Positions 25,371 through 34,882 of a stretch of DNA of 64,000 nt are shown here, one piece after another. The stretch's first letter is position 1; each line of letters opens with the position of its first letter. The notes under the pieces were generated by a model, which had not been told where the DNA came from, ran no database searches, and worked only from the letters and a program-made list of their open reading frames with translations. Both the position numbers and the translations under genes were made by a program. This DNA comes from CAJGCS01 sp045589955 (lineage in GTDB: Bacteria > Bacillota_I > Bacilli_A > ML615J-28 > CAG-313), in assembly GCA_045589955.1 (NCBI GenBank), contig JAZNQD010000004.1:3606-67605 (forward strand). The letters are read 5' to 3'.

Positions 25371-28031
25371 ATGATTAATATGAAACAAAAAATAACAATA
25401 AATGCCGAAGTTGAACGTTTTGAACCTAATCCCCAAATTGGATTAACACAAGAACAGGTAGAACTTCGAAAAACACAAAAACTCATAAATAAATCAAATC
25501 AAAAAATTGGTCGTGGTTATGGCAAAATCTTTATTCGACATTTATGTACTTTCTTTAATATTATGTACGTAATTATTACTGCTTTGCTTGCGATAGCCGC
25601 AGCTTTACAATTTGGTAAAGATATTCCTTATTATGATCGTATTGCTTTACCTGATTTTACCTTTTTGATTATTGTCACAGTTAATACTGTAATTGGTTTA
25701 GTTCAAGAAATACGTTCAAAAATCACAATTGATAAACTTACTTTACTTACTCAACCTAAGGTTACTGTTATACGTGATGGTAAAAAACAAGAAATTTCTG
25801 TTGAAGATGTTGTTTTAGATGATATTTTATATTTAACAATCGGTAAAGAAATTGTAGCCGATGCAGTTGTTATTCAAGGTGGAGTTGAAGTTAATGAATC
25901 ACAGTTAACTGGTGAATCTAATTCAATTAATAAAAAAGAAGGTTATGAATTATATTCTGGCAGTTTTGTTGTTGCAGGAACATGTTATGCAAAGGTGGAA
26001 CATGTTGGTGATAGTAATGAAATAAATAAGCTAACTTCTCAAGCTAAAAACTATAAACGCCCTAAATCGATTATTTTAAGTTCAATTGGCTTGTTCTTAA
26101 AGGTTGTAGCTTTTATTTTTGTTATTACTGGTGTGTCAATGTTAATTCTTTATATGACAAAATATCAAAAAGATTTCTCTGTTGCGGTAAAATCTACTTC
26201 AGCTGCTCTTATTGGTATGATTCCTGCTGGTATTTACTTAATTACTTCAGTATCTTTAGCTCTAAGCCAAGCACGTCTTGCAAAAAAACGTACGCTTGTT
26301 CAAGATATGTATTGTATTGAAATGCTTGCAAGAACTGATGTCTTATGCCTTGATAAAACAGGTACATTAACTGATGGTACAATGTCGGTTATAAGATTTC
26401 TTGACAAACGTTTAGAATCGAATGATGATTTTGTAGAACAACCAAAAATTGAAGACATAATGAGTTCTATTAATAAGGCTCTTATGGATACTAATACAAC
26501 TTCCAAAGCCTTAGTTAATTATTTTGGTTATAGTAGAATATATAAACCTATTGAAAAAATGTCCTTTTCTTCAGAACGTAAGTATTCTGTTGTTGCTCTT
26601 GCTAAATTAGGTAATTTCTTAGTTGGTGCACCTGAAGTATTATTAAAAGGTGATTTCAAAAAATATTCAAGTGAAATAAATGAATATGCAAAAGAAGGAC
26701 TTCGTGTCGTAGCTTTAACTCATAGTTTAGAAAATATTGATTCGATAATTGAAAAAGGAATTTCTGAACCTGCAATCTTAGATGCATTAATTCTTATTGA
26801 AGATCAAATTCGTCCTGATGCTTATGAAACAATCCAATATTTTAAAGAAAACGATGTTGATATTAAAATTATTTCAGGAGATAATCCTGTAACAGTTTCT
26901 GAGGTGGCACGTCGTGTTGGCGTTGATAGAGCAAATGAATATATTAGCTTAGATGGTATGAAAGATGAGGATGTTTATCAAATAGCTAATAGTTATACTG
27001 TTTTTGGCCGTGTAAAACCTGAACAAAAGAAAATTATTGTAAAAGCTTTAAAAGATAGTGGTAAAACTGTTGCCATGACGGGTGATGGTGTTAACGATAT
27101 TCCTGCTTTAAAAGAAGCTGATTGTAGTATTGCAATGGCTTCTGGTAATGATGCAGTTAGAAAAGTAGCTCAACTTGTATTGCTTGATTCAAATTTCTCA
27201 TCAATGCCAAGTGTTGTGAAAGAGGGCCGTCGTGTTATAAATAACGTTGAACGTTCGGCATCTTTATTCTTAGTAAAAACATTATTTATTATCTTGCTTG
27301 CTATTTTAACATTAGCTGGATTTGTTGGTCATTTTGCACCTGATGGAGATGGTACATTCCCAATCGCAAGTACAAAACAATTATTATTATTAGAAGGTTT
27401 TGCGATAGGTATTCCTTCGTTCTATTTAGCAATTCAATCTGACTTTACAAAGTTTAAAGGTAATTTCTTATTTAACGTTCTAAAAAAAGCATTACCAGGC
27501 GCTTTAGCTATTACAATTGAAGTAATGGTAGCTTATATTTTTGCTAAATTATTAGGATTGACATCAATGGAAGTAAAAACATTATCAGTATTATGTGCAA
27601 CAGGTACATGTTTCATGGTATTGTTCTTGGCTTTTAAACCTTTTAATCGTCAAAGAATTATCATTTTTATATCTTTAGTTTGTTTCGTAATATTTACAAT
27701 TATGTTATCAATGGCGCATATAGAATTTACCATTCCAATTGTTAATATTCCAATTAACTTTAATTCAATCTTTGGTTTTGAGAAACTCCATGAGTTAATT
27801 CAAAATCCACCTGGATCAAGTTATGAATATAGTGTTAATGCTACTGGATTAATGATGGCTATAATTCTTATTATGTTCTCATATGTCCTTATTACAGCCT
27901 TAACAGCATTATTTGGAACGATTGAAAAGAAACTTAATAAGTCATTTATTGATGATTTGGAAGAATTCACTAATCAAGGACGTAGTATTGAAGAGTTTTT
28001 CTTGAATAGAAATAAAAGAAAGAAAAAGTAA
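25371..28031 (+). CDS. P-type cation-transporting ATPase (HAD superfamily)
   Basis: 886 residues in the membrane, with about ten predicted helices. Motifs: actuator TGES near 180, phosphorylated Asp328 in DKTGTLTDG, hinge TGDGVNDIPAL near 570. There are no N-terminal heavy-metal domains. The M4 motif reads GMIPAGIYLITS, unlike the PEGL of Ca-ATPases and the CPC of metal pumps, so the transported ion is uncertain. The ATG at 25380 is an alternative start that fits the AGAAAGAAG purine run better. The gene has its own promoter and terminator. Confidence 0.9.
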   Translation: MINMKQKITINAEVERFEPNPQIGLTQEQVELRKTQKLINKSNQKIGRGYGKIFIRHLCTFFNIMYVIITALLAIAAALQFGKDIPYYDRIALPDFTFLIIVTVNTVIGLVQEIRSKITIDKLTLLTQPKVTVIRDGKKQEISVEDVVLDDILYLTIGKEIVADAVVIQGGVEVNESQLTGESNSINKKEGYELYSGSFVVAGTCYAKVEHVGDSNEINKLTSQAKNYKRPKSIILSSIGLFLKVVAFIFVITGVSMLILYMTKYQKDFSVAVKSTSAALIGMIPAGIYLITSVSLALSQARLAKKRTLVQDMYCIEMLARTDVLCLDKTGTLTDGTMSVIRFLDKRLESNDDFVEQPKIEDIMSSINKALMDTNTTSKALVNYFGYSRIYKPIEKMSFSSERKYSVVALAKLGNFLVGAPEVLLKGDFKKYSSEINEYAKEGLRVVALTHSLENIDSIIEKGISEPAILDALILIEDQIRPDAYETIQYFKENDVDIKIISGDNPVTVSEVARRVGVDRANEYISLDGMKDEDVYQIANSYTVFGRVKPEQKKIIVKALKDSGKTVAMTGDGVNDIPALKEADCSIAMASGNDAVRKVAQLVLLDSNFSSMPSVVKEGRRVINNVERSASLFLVKTLFIILLAILTLAGFVGHFAPDGDGTFPIASTKQLLLLEGFAIGIPSFYLAIQSDFTKFKGNFLFNVLKKALPGALAITIEVMVAYIFAKLLGLTSMEVKTLSVLCATGTCFMVLFLAFKPFNRQRIIIFISLVCFVIFTIMLSMAHIEFTIPIVNIPINFNSIFGFEKLHELIQNPPGSSYEYSVNATGLMMAIILIMFSYVLITALTALFGTIEKKLNKSFIDDLEEFTNQGRSIEEFFLNRNKRKKK

Positions 28032-28057
28032 TAATCGAAAGATTATTACTTTTTTTG
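28024..28057 (+). terminator. Terminator of the P-type ATPase gene
   Basis: Stem AAAAGTAATAATC, GAAA loop, complement, T-run; overlaps the stop codon. Confidence 0.85.
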
Positions 28058-28119
28058 GGCTTATTTGATAACTCCTTTATAAGTATATAAATATAATATA
28101 ATATACTTAGGGAGGATAT

Positions 28120-28854
28120 ATGAGTGTATTAGAATTAAAACAAGTAAGTAAGGTCTTCAGTATTGAAATTGGTGACTATTTAGTTTTAGATAACATTGAT
28201 TTAAAAGTCGATGAAAATGAAATTGTTGGCATTGTTGGTCCATCTGGTAGTGGAAAAACTACTATTCTTAATATTATTTCTAAACTTCTAAAACCATCTA
28301 AAGGAGAAGTAATAGTAAGTGGTAAGTTGGGATATATGTTTCAAAAAGATTTACTATTTGAGTGGCGAACTATTTGGAAGAATTTATTAATTGGTTTAGA
28401 GATAACAAAACAAAATACTCAAGCAAATAAAGATAAAATAAAAGCTCGTCTTGAGAAATATGGATTAATCGATTTTATTAATAATTATCCTTCAGAGTTA
28501 TCGGGGGGGATGCGTCAACGTATTGCTTTAATTAGAACACTAGCAACAAACCCATCACTTTTATTATTAGATGAACCATTTTCGGCACTTGATTATCAAA
28601 CAAGAATAAACATTGTTAATGATATTTACACAACGTTAAAACAAGAAAAACTGGCATCTATTCTTGTAACTCATGATATAAGTGAAGCAATATCAATGTG
28701 TGATCGTATTATTGTTTTATCATCTCGTCCTGCTAAAGTAAAAAAAGAAATAGTACTTAATTTTAATAAAAACTTAAGTCCACTCGAAAGAAGAAAAGAA
28801 AGCATTTTTCAATCTTACTTTGATCAAGTATGGTGTTTAGTTAATGAAGATTAA
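28120..28854 (+). CDS. ABC transporter ATP-binding protein (SsuB/TauB/ThiZ type)
   Basis: Energy-providing subunit, 244 residues. It has Walker A GPSGSGKTT near residue 42, Q-loop YMFQKDLL, signature LSGGMRQR, Walker B LLLLDEPFSALD and the His of VTHDI. The QKDLLFEWRTIWKN stretch and overall length match the sulfonate/taurine/pyrimidine-type importers. GGGAGGA ribosome site. First gene of a three-gene importer; overlaps the permease by 11 bases. Confidence 0.92.
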   Translation: MSVLELKQVSKVFSIEIGDYLVLDNIDLKVDENEIVGIVGPSGSGKTTILNIISKLLKPSKGEVIVSGKLGYMFQKDLLFEWRTIWKNLLIGLEITKQNTQANKDKIKARLEKYGLIDFINNYPSELSGGMRQRIALIRTLATNPSLLLLDEPFSALDYQTRINIVNDIYTTLKQEKLASILVTHDISEAISMCDRIIVLSSRPAKVKKEIVLNFNKNLSPLERRKESIFQSYFDQVWCLVNED

Positions 28855-29629
28855 GAATGAGTATAACATTAATCGTCGAAAAAACCGAGTGATTATTTTA
28901 TTATTTCAAATATTATTACTATTTGGAATAATAATATTATGGGAACTTTGTTCAAAATATAATATTATTGATAGTTTTTTATTTAGTTCACCTTCAAAAA
29001 TAGTTATACTTTTATATAAATATACAAGTTCTTTAGAAATCTTTAAACATATTGGAATTTCTCTAATTGAAACATTATTAGGCCTAATTATCGGAACAGT
29101 AATGGGGATAGTTATTGGTATTATCCTTTGGTGGAATAAGTTTTTATCAAAAGTTCTAGATCCATTTTTAGTCGTGTTAAATGCACTTCCTAAAACTGCA
29201 CTTGCACCAATAATCATAATCTGGGTAGGTACGGGAATAAAAGGTATTACTGTTGTCGCAATATCAATTTCATTGGTAATGACAATTATTCAATCATATA
29301 GTTACTTTATGATGGTAGATGAAGATAAAATAAAGATGATGAAAGCATTTAATGCTAACAAATTACAAATACTTTTTAAACTTGTATTACCAAGTAATTT
29401 TAGTAATATTATTAGCATTATAAAGATAAACATAGGTATGGCTTGGGTAGGAGTTATCGTTGGTGAATTTATTGTTTCACGTGCTGGAATAGGATATTTA
29501 ATAGTTTATGGTTCTCAAGTATTTAAAATGGATTTAGTTATGATGGGAGTAATTGTACTTGCGATTATTTCCTATGTTATGTACATGATTGTTAGTATAG
29601 TCGAAAAGAAAATGAAAGGAAAAAGATAA
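28844..29629 (+). CDS. ABC transporter permease (SsuC/ThiX type)
   Basis: Membrane subunit of 261 residues with about six helices. The EAA-type loop reads MMKAFNANKLQILFKLVLPSNF, and NALPKTALAPIIIIWVG is characteristic of the nitrate/sulfonate/pyrimidine permease family. Its start overlaps the ATPase gene and it ends one base before the binding-protein gene, so the three are one unit. Confidence 0.92.
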   Translation: MKIKNEYNINRRKNRVIILLFQILLLFGIIILWELCSKYNIIDSFLFSSPSKIVILLYKYTSSLEIFKHIGISLIETLLGLIIGTVMGIVIGIILWWNKFLSKVLDPFLVVLNALPKTALAPIIIIWVGTGIKGITVVAISISLVMTIIQSYSYFMMVDEDKIKMMKAFNANKLQILFKLVLPSNFSNIISIIKINIGMAWVGVIVGEFIVSRAGIGYLIVYGSQVFKMDLVMMGVIVLAIISYVMYMIVSIVEKKMKGKR

Positions 29630-29630
29630 A

Positions 29631-30665
29631 ATGAAAAAGATTATTTTGATGTTTATATTAATGCTTATGGCTTTAAGCACATTTGCCTTAACAAGCTGTC
29701 GTAATAATAAATTAATTAAGGTTAGGGTTGCAGAAGTTGCGCACTCTGTTTTCTATGCGCCACAGTATGTTGCTTTAGAACTTGGTTATTTCGAAGAAGA
29801 AGGATTAAAAATAGAATTAATTAATTCAAATGGTGCTGACAAAGTTACTGCCGCACTACTATCAAGAGATGTTCAAATTGGGTTACAAGGCCCTGAACCA
29901 ACTATTTACTTATATAATAGTGATCAAAAAAACTATCTTGTAAATTTTGCCCAATTAACAAGAACGGATGGAAGCTTTATTTTTGGTAGAGAACCAGTTC
30001 AAAATTTTGATATTACGATGTTAAAAGGAAAAAGTATTTTAGGAGGGAGAAAAGGTGGAGTTCCAGAAATGACATTAGAATATGCTTTAAAACAAGCAGG
30101 ATTAAATGTTGTTCGTGATCAAAGTGAATTTGGTCCTGATGAAGTTAATGTTAGAACAGATGTTGCATTTGGTGCTATGGCTGGGTCTTTTATTGCAGGT
30201 GAAGGAGACTACACAACTCTTTTTGAACCAACCGCAACAGAAATAGTGACATCTAACAAAGCATATCTATTATGTTCTGTTGGTGAACTGGTCGGAGAGG
30301 TTCCTTATACTGCATATTCAACTACTTTAAAATATTATAATGAAAATAAGGAAATTTTAGAAAAATTTACTAGAGCTGTTTATAAAGGCTATTTATATAT
30401 TCAAAATGCAACAGATGAAGAAGTTGCAAAAGTTATGCTTAATCAATTTCCTGATTCAAATTTAGAATCATTAACTGAGGTAGTAAAAAGATATCGAGCA
30501 ATAAACGCATGGGCAAATACACCTATTTTTAATGAAGAAGGGTTCGAAAGACTTATGAATATCATGGAAGAAGCTGGTGAACTTGACCAAAGAGCTGATT
30601 TTGAAGTTATAGTTGATACAGAAATTGCTAAAAAAGTTGTTAATCAAGTCAAAAATATTGATTAA
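29631..30665 (+). CDS. ABC transporter substrate-binding lipoprotein (NMT1/ThiY-like)
   Basis: 344 residues. The signal peptide ends in the lipobox LTSC, so it is an extracellular anchored receptor. The mature part follows the NMT1/SsuA fold: HSVFYAPQYVALELGYFEEEGL, then QIGLQGPEPT, KGKSILGGRKGG and a late helical part. Such receptors bind aliphatic sulfonates, hydroxymethylpyrimidine derivatives, riboflavin or similar small molecules. No TPP, FMN or S-box riboswitch is visible upstream, so regulation does not reveal the ligand. The flavin-reductase-like and NadC-like genes downstream hint at a cofactor-related or ring-containing ligand (inference). Confidence 0.88.
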   Translation: MKKIILMFILMLMALSTFALTSCRNNKLIKVRVAEVAHSVFYAPQYVALELGYFEEEGLKIELINSNGADKVTAALLSRDVQIGLQGPEPTIYLYNSDQKNYLVNFAQLTRTDGSFIFGREPVQNFDITMLKGKSILGGRKGGVPEMTLEYALKQAGLNVVRDQSEFGPDEVNVRTDVAFGAMAGSFIAGEGDYTTLFEPTATEIVTSNKAYLLCSVGELVGEVPYTAYSTTLKYYNENKEILEKFTRAVYKGYLYIQNATDEEVAKVMLNQFPDSNLESLTEVVKRYRAINAWANTPIFNEEGFERLMNIMEEAGELDQRADFEVIVDTEIAKKVVNQVKNID

Positions 30666-30667
30666 TT

Positions 30668-30676
30668 TGTTATAAT
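30668..30676 (+). promoter_or_regulatory. Extended -10 promoter
   Basis: TGT followed by TATAAT, 17 bases before the flavin-reductase-like ATG. Confidence 0.5.
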
Positions 30677-30693
30677 ATTATCGAGGTGATAAT

Positions 30694-31197
30694 ATGTTTG
30701 AAAAAGTAGAATTTAAATCAATTCAAAATATTTGTTATGAAAAATTAGGTACAGAAGGAGCTTTAATTTTAGCAGGAAATAAAGAAGAACATAATAACAT
30801 GACAATAGGCTGGGCAACGAGTGGGATTCTTTGGAGTAAACCAGTCGTAATTGCATATGTTAAACCAACTCGTTACACTTATGAATTTTGTAATAAATTT
30901 GATTCTTTTACAATTTGTTATTTCGATAATCAAAAGGAAGTATTAAAAGAATGTGGAACAAAAAGTGGTCGCAACATCAATAAAGATGAACTTTGTAATT
31001 TACATATCGAAGAACTTGATGGAGAAATTGCTTATCAAGAAGCATCAATTGTCATTGTATGTAAAAAAATCTATCAAGATGATTTTAAAAAAGATCAGTT
31101 TTTAGATATGTCTATTTATGAAAAAAGATATAATGATGATTTGCCACATCGCTTTTATGTTGGAGAAGTTATAAATGTATATAAAAAGGCCAACTAG
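30694..31197 (+). CDS. Flavin reductase-like FMN-binding protein
   Basis: 167 residues. The pattern GNKEEHNNMTIGWATSGILWSKP, followed by VVIAYVKPTRYTYEF and FTICYFD, matches the split-barrel flavoprotein family related to flavin reductases. The NMTIG segment normally contacts FMN. The physiological substrate is not known for this subgroup. A GAGGTG site precedes the ATG. It sits between the importer and the NadC-like gene and ends in a terminator that overlaps its own stop. Confidence 0.85.
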   Translation: MFEKVEFKSIQNICYEKLGTEGALILAGNKEEHNNMTIGWATSGILWSKPVVIAYVKPTRYTYEFCNKFDSFTICYFDNQKEVLKECGTKSGRNINKDELCNLHIEELDGEIAYQEASIVIVCKKIYQDDFKKDQFLDMSIYEKRYNDDLPHRFYVGEVINVYKKAN

Positions 31198-31208
31198 TTG
31201 GTCTTTTT
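31183..31208 (+). terminator. Terminator overlapping the stop codon
   Basis: Stem AAAAAGGCCAA with TTGGTCTTTTT, CTAG loop. Confidence 0.8.
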
Positions 31209-31211
31209 CCT

Positions 31212-31239
31212 ATGAAAAAATATTAAAAAATGTTATAAT
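31212..31239 (+). promoter_or_regulatory. Probable promoter of the NadC-like gene
   Basis: ATGAAA, 16-base spacer, TATAAT; weak -35, good -10. Confidence 0.45.
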
Positions 31240-31285
31240 ATAAATAATTAGAAGAATTGATGACACTTCTTGAAAGGAGTCACTT

Positions 31286-32137
31286 ATGGATAAAACTACA
31301 ATAGAATTAATAGAAAAAGCATTACAAGAAGATCATTATTTAAATGATATTACGTCAAATTACTTGATTGATGCATCGAAAATTGCCGGTGGAAACTTTA
31401 TTGCTAAAGCTACAGGGGTTGTTTCTGGACTTGAAGTAGTTGAAACAATCTTTAAACTTATAAATAAGAAAATCGAATTTGGTGTTCTTCGCCCTGATGG
31501 TTCATTCGTTAATCGTGGTGATGTTATTGCTTTTGTTCGAGGACCTGTTCGTGATATATTACGCGGAGAAAGAGTGGCTTTAAACTTTTTACAAAGACTT
31601 TCTGGCGTTGCTACACTTGTAAGCAAGTATGTTCAAGAACTAAAAGGTACAAATTGTAAATTAATTGATACTCGTGATACTTTACCATTATTTAGAAATC
31701 TTGAAAGAAATGCTTTTGTTCATGGTGGTGGAGAAAATGGTCGTGATAATTTAGAAGAACGAGTTGTAATAAAAGATAATCACTTATCTGAAATCGATTC
31801 TATTCAAAATGCCGTGAATTTTTGTAAAAAAAATCTCTCTCGAAGTACTAAAATTGAAGTTGAAGTTGAAACAAAAGAAGAATTCATTGACGCTTTATCT
31901 TCAAAATGTGACGTTATTATTCTTGACAATATATCAAATGAGTTAATGAAAGAATTAGTAACATTAAATAATGGTGAGAAAATACTTGTTGCAAAAGGAA
32001 ATATTAATTATCAAAAAGCCCGTGCGGTTGCACTGACTGGTGTTAACTACATAATGGTTTCTAGTTTGAATCAGTCATATAAGGCTTTAGATATTATTTT
32101 AAAATTCTACAAGAAGTTTCGTTTCAAACTTGATTAA
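31286..32137 (+). CDS. NadC-like (quinolinate phosphoribosyltransferase family) protein with altered active site
   Basis: 283 residues, family length. The fold is clear: GERVALNFLQRLSG, VVIKDNHLSE, EVEVETKEEF, and the late glycine-containing GVNYIMVSS. NadC converts quinolinate and PRPP to nicotinate mononucleotide. Two residues of the substrate pocket differ from the usual pattern. DTRKT(x)PG reads DTRDTLPLF, so the Lys after the Arg is Asp. GGGxNHR reads GGGENGRD, so the His is Gly. The two Arg and the Lys of IKDNH are kept. It may use another carboxylated ring substrate or be impaired. No nadA or nadB is in the window. It has its own promoter, an AAAGGAG site and a terminator. Confidence 0.82.
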   Translation: MDKTTIELIEKALQEDHYLNDITSNYLIDASKIAGGNFIAKATGVVSGLEVVETIFKLINKKIEFGVLRPDGSFVNRGDVIAFVRGPVRDILRGERVALNFLQRLSGVATLVSKYVQELKGTNCKLIDTRDTLPLFRNLERNAFVHGGGENGRDNLEERVVIKDNHLSEIDSIQNAVNFCKKNLSRSTKIEVEVETKEEFIDALSSKCDVIILDNISNELMKELVTLNNGEKILVAKGNINYQKARAVALTGVNYIMVSSLNQSYKALDIILKFYKKFRFKLD

Positions 32138-32152
32138 TTAAAAAAATAATAT

Positions 32153-32193
32153 GCAGTAATAGAAAAAATTTCTATTACTGCTTTTAATTTTTT
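32153..32193 (+). terminator. Terminator of the NadC-like gene
   Basis: 13-pair stem GCAGTAATAGAAA with its complement, then a T-rich tail. Confidence 0.85.
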
Positions 32194-32217
32194 CTAATAT
32201 TGATACCTAAAGTTTAA

Positions 32218-32247
32218 TTGTATTAAATGAATCCTTTTGGATAAAAT
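32218..32247 (+). promoter_or_regulatory. Probable promoter of the DUF421 gene
   Basis: TTGTAT, 18-base spacer, TAAAAT. Confidence 0.4.
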
Positions 32248-32262
32248 ATAACTGAGGTTATT

Positions 32263-32901
32263 ATGGAATTTTTAACAATTATTATTAAAACAATTATTGG
32301 CTATATAACATTGATATTAGTTATGCGCTTTATGGGAAAAAGAGAAATAGGTCAATTGAATTTATTTGATTTAGTTATTCTTTTAACGATTGTTGATTTA
32401 TTAGTTGTCGGTATTGAAAATTACCAAAGTAATTTTCTGCTTTGGATTGGAGCAATTTCTTTACTAGGTATTATGCAAAAATTAATTGCTTTATTATTAT
32501 TAAAATGTTCCTTTTTACGATCAATTATCGATGGGAGAGAAAGTTTAATAATCAATAAAGGTAAAGTCATGACGAAGAATATGAAGAAGAATAACTATAA
32601 TTATGATGATTTATTTGTCCAATTGCGCCTTAAGGATATTAAAAGTATTGAAGAAGTAGAATATGCAATTCTTGAAACCAATGGTGAACTATCGGTTTTT
32701 AAAAAAGAAGATTCTGATGGCACTTTCCCTATCCCGCTTATTATTAGTGGATCAATTAATAGCGAAGCACTTGTTGCTTTAGGGTATAACAAAGAATGGT
32801 TAATATCCAAATTAAAAACAAAGAAATACAATGATTATCGTAAACTATTATTGGTTTTATATAAAGATAACGATATAATTATTTATGATGACTATAAGTA
32901 G
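32263..32901 (+). CDS. DUF421 / YetF-family membrane protein
   Basis: 212 residues. Three N-terminal helices carry the family hallmark RFMGKREIGQLNLFDLVILL. A cytosolic domain follows, with LRSIIDGRESLIINKGKV and VEYAILETNGELSVFKK, as in Bacillus YetF and its spore homologues. The molecular function is unknown; some relatives affect spore germination or envelope properties. GAGG site before the ATG. Confidence 0.9.
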   Translation: MEFLTIIIKTIIGYITLILVMRFMGKREIGQLNLFDLVILLTIVDLLVVGIENYQSNFLLWIGAISLLGIMQKLIALLLLKCSFLRSIIDGRESLIINKGKVMTKNMKKNNYNYDDLFVQLRLKDIKSIEEVEYAILETNGELSVFKKEDSDGTFPIPLIISGSINSEALVALGYNKEWLISKLKTKKYNDYRKLLLVLYKDNDIIIYDDYK

Positions 32902-32929
32902 CATTTTTTAAGTATTTCTAAGGAGTAAA

Positions 32930-32938
32930 TGATATAAT
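32930..32938 (+). promoter_or_regulatory. Extended -10 promoter
   Basis: TGA followed by TATAAT, 16 bases before the next ATG. Confidence 0.45.
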
Positions 32939-32953
32939 TTATTTGGTGATATA

Positions 32954-33265
32954 ATGACAAATAAAGAAATTGTGATTTTCTTTGAAAAACATATAATTCA
33001 AAAAATAATTCATATTCTTAGTAATTTGCAAGCAAATGATTTAGTTAATTTAATAAAGAGGAATAGTCAAGCAATTGTTAATTCTACTGATATTGTTCTT
33101 AATGAAAACTTCCCCTTTCAAATTCATCTTGATATTTTAAACAATTATGTAAATGGATATAAACGCCATTATTCAAATGTTGATGATTTAAAATTTCTAA
33201 GAATTGTCTATAATGATTTTTGTTTATATTGGCAAAATATTAAAAGCCCCCAACTAATGTGTTAG
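32954..33265 (+). CDS. Hypothetical small protein
   Basis: 103 residues, mostly predicted helix, no signal peptide and no membrane segment. I recognise no family. A GGTGAT site and an extended -10 promoter precede it, and a terminator overlaps its end, which supports a real gene. It is convergent with the flippase gene. Confidence 0.55.
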   Translation: MTNKEIVIFFEKHIIQKIIHILSNLQANDLVNLIKRNSQAIVNSTDIVLNENFPFQIHLDILNNYVNGYKRHYSNVDDLKFLRIVYNDFCLYWQNIKSPQLMC

Positions 33266-33278
33266 TTGGGACTTTTTG
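33243..33278. terminator. Bidirectional terminator
   Basis: Stem CCCAACTAA with TTAGTTGGG, TGTG loop, flanked by A- and T-runs, between convergent genes whose ends overlap by 4 bases. Confidence 0.8.
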
Positions 33279-34761
33279 TTTTGATAATAGTAAAAGAACT
33301 ACGATTTAACAGCTTTAATTTAATTGCTAAAATAACAGTAATAATCATTGATATAAAGGTAATTAATAAATAATGCAAATGAATAATTTTTAATAAATAA
33401 GCGAAAGCAAAAACAAATATGAATATAAGTAGTATCGAAATTATATTATCGATGTTTAGTCGATATTTTGTGTATTTTTTAATAAAAAAGAACATGATGA
33501 GTGTATCTAAATATATTATGAAAAGCAAACTTACAATTATCGAATAAACGTTTATAAATGGTACTATAGATAAAATACCAATTAAAAATAGTTTAATTAC
33601 ATTTAATATAACCGTTAATATAAACATTAGTTTGTTTTTACCAAGTGCCTGTAGTACTGATGTAAAAGGCATTTGTAAATAATAAGGAATTGTTAATAAT
33701 ACAGTATACTTGATAATTTCAATTCCTTGAGATGAATTAAATAATAAGTTCATATATTCCTTATTAAATAGATAAAAAATTATACAAGAAAAGAAACCGG
33801 GAATTAATGAAAAAATAATTGCCTTATCAATATAATAATGAATTTTGTTATATTCTTTTTTTGTATAGTTCTCAGAAATTCCTGGGATTATTGTTGTTGA
33901 TACGGCATTAGAGACAAATGATGTTAAAGTAATGAAAGGGATAACGTATCCGGTGATTGTTGTATATGTTTCTTGAATATAATCATTTTTATATAATAAA
34001 AGAAGCAGTATATTTGTGTAAATAATTGGCTCTAAAAAATGGGTAAAACTACTAATAAGTCTGCTTAAAGTAGCAGGAATTGCCTCGTCAAGAATAGCCT
34101 TTGTTTCCTTGTTATTCGTTTTAGGAAGTCCTTTTAGATATTTTCTGATTTTAATTGATGAGTAAATGATTGATCCAATTTCTCCCAAAGCAAGCCCAAG
34201 AACACAAAATGATACACTTAATATAATACTATAATTTATTGAAACTAATATCAAAATAATGGTTGCTGATATTCTTGTGATCTGTTCAATAAGAGTAGAT
34301 ATACTTGAAATACGCATTTGTTTAATACCATTAAAATAGCCTTTTAAACCATCACTGATACCGACAAATGGAATTAAAATTATACTTGATAATATAGGAA
34401 AAAATAGATTAACATTTTTTAATAAAGTTTTCGTAAGAGGGCTAATAAAAAGAAGTAGAAAAATAATTGTTATCAGAGAAATAAATAAAGATAAAAGAAT
34501 ACTTTTTCTTAGTATCATTTTATCAGAATATTTTTTTGTTACTTGATTTTCCGATATCATTTTTGAAATGACAGGATTTAAACTTAAAGATGAAATGCTT
34601 GTAAGTAAAATAATAGTTGGCATAGTTAAAACATATAATTGCATTCCATCTAAGCCTAAGATTCTTGTAATAATAATTTTATTTAATAATCCGAGAATTT
34701 TAATAATAAAACTGGTTAATAAAATAACCATAGTATTTTTAAAAAAAGAATTTGCTTTCAT
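33262..34761 (-). CDS. SpoVB-like lipid flippase (MOP superfamily)
   Basis: About 499 residues with some 13-14 hydrophobic helices. The start FFKNTMVILLTSFIIKILGLLNKIIITRILG and the SLSLNPVISKMISEN segment match the polysaccharide-exporter/SpoVB group, which flip lipid-linked precursors across the membrane or act in spore cortex formation. I take the ATG at 34761, with an AAGGTCGG site, over the frame start at 34791. Whether it serves peptidoglycan (MurJ-like) or sporulation cannot be decided; the window also has a SpoIIIAH-like gene. Confidence 0.82.
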   Translation of the reverse strand: MKANSFFKNTMVILLTSFIIKILGLLNKIIITRILGLDGMQLYVLTMPTIILLTSISSLSLNPVISKMISENQVTKKYSDKMILRKSILLSLFISLITIIFLLLFISPLTKTLLKNVNLFFPILSSIILIPFVGISDGLKGYFNGIKQMRISSISTLIEQITRISATIILILVSINYSIILSVSFCVLGLALGEIGSIIYSSIKIRKYLKGLPKTNNKETKAILDEAIPATLSRLISSFTHFLEPIIYTNILLLLLYKNDYIQETYTTITGYVIPFITLTSFVSNAVSTTIIPGISENYTKKEYNKIHYYIDKAIIFSLIPGFFSCIIFYLFNKEYMNLLFNSSQGIEIIKYTVLLTIPYYLQMPFTSVLQALGKNKLMFILTVILNVIKLFLIGILSIVPFINVYSIIVSLLFIIYLDTLIMFFFIKKYTKYRLNIDNIISILLIFIFVFAFAYLLKIIHLHYLLITFISMIITVILAIKLKLLNRSSFTIIKTKSPN

Positions 34762-34816
34762 AATTTCCGACCTTCGATTAAGTATATGCAACTATCTAAA
34801 AAAATTAACATATTTC

Positions 34817-34845
34817 TTTAATAAAGTCGTATTTCGTGGTATAAT
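34817..34845 (+). promoter_or_regulatory. Promoter of apt
   Basis: TTTAAT, 17-base spacer, TATAAT with TGG directly before it (extended -10). Confidence 0.6.
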
Positions 34846-34882
34846 AAGATATTAAAATACTTAAATTTATGGAGATTTACTT

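Noticed and set aside
28058..28119. Riboswitch in front of the SsuABC/ThiXYZ-like importer
   Set aside because: Only 62 bases, AT-rich, with no TPP, FMN, SAM or other known core; it can only hold a promoter and ribosome site.
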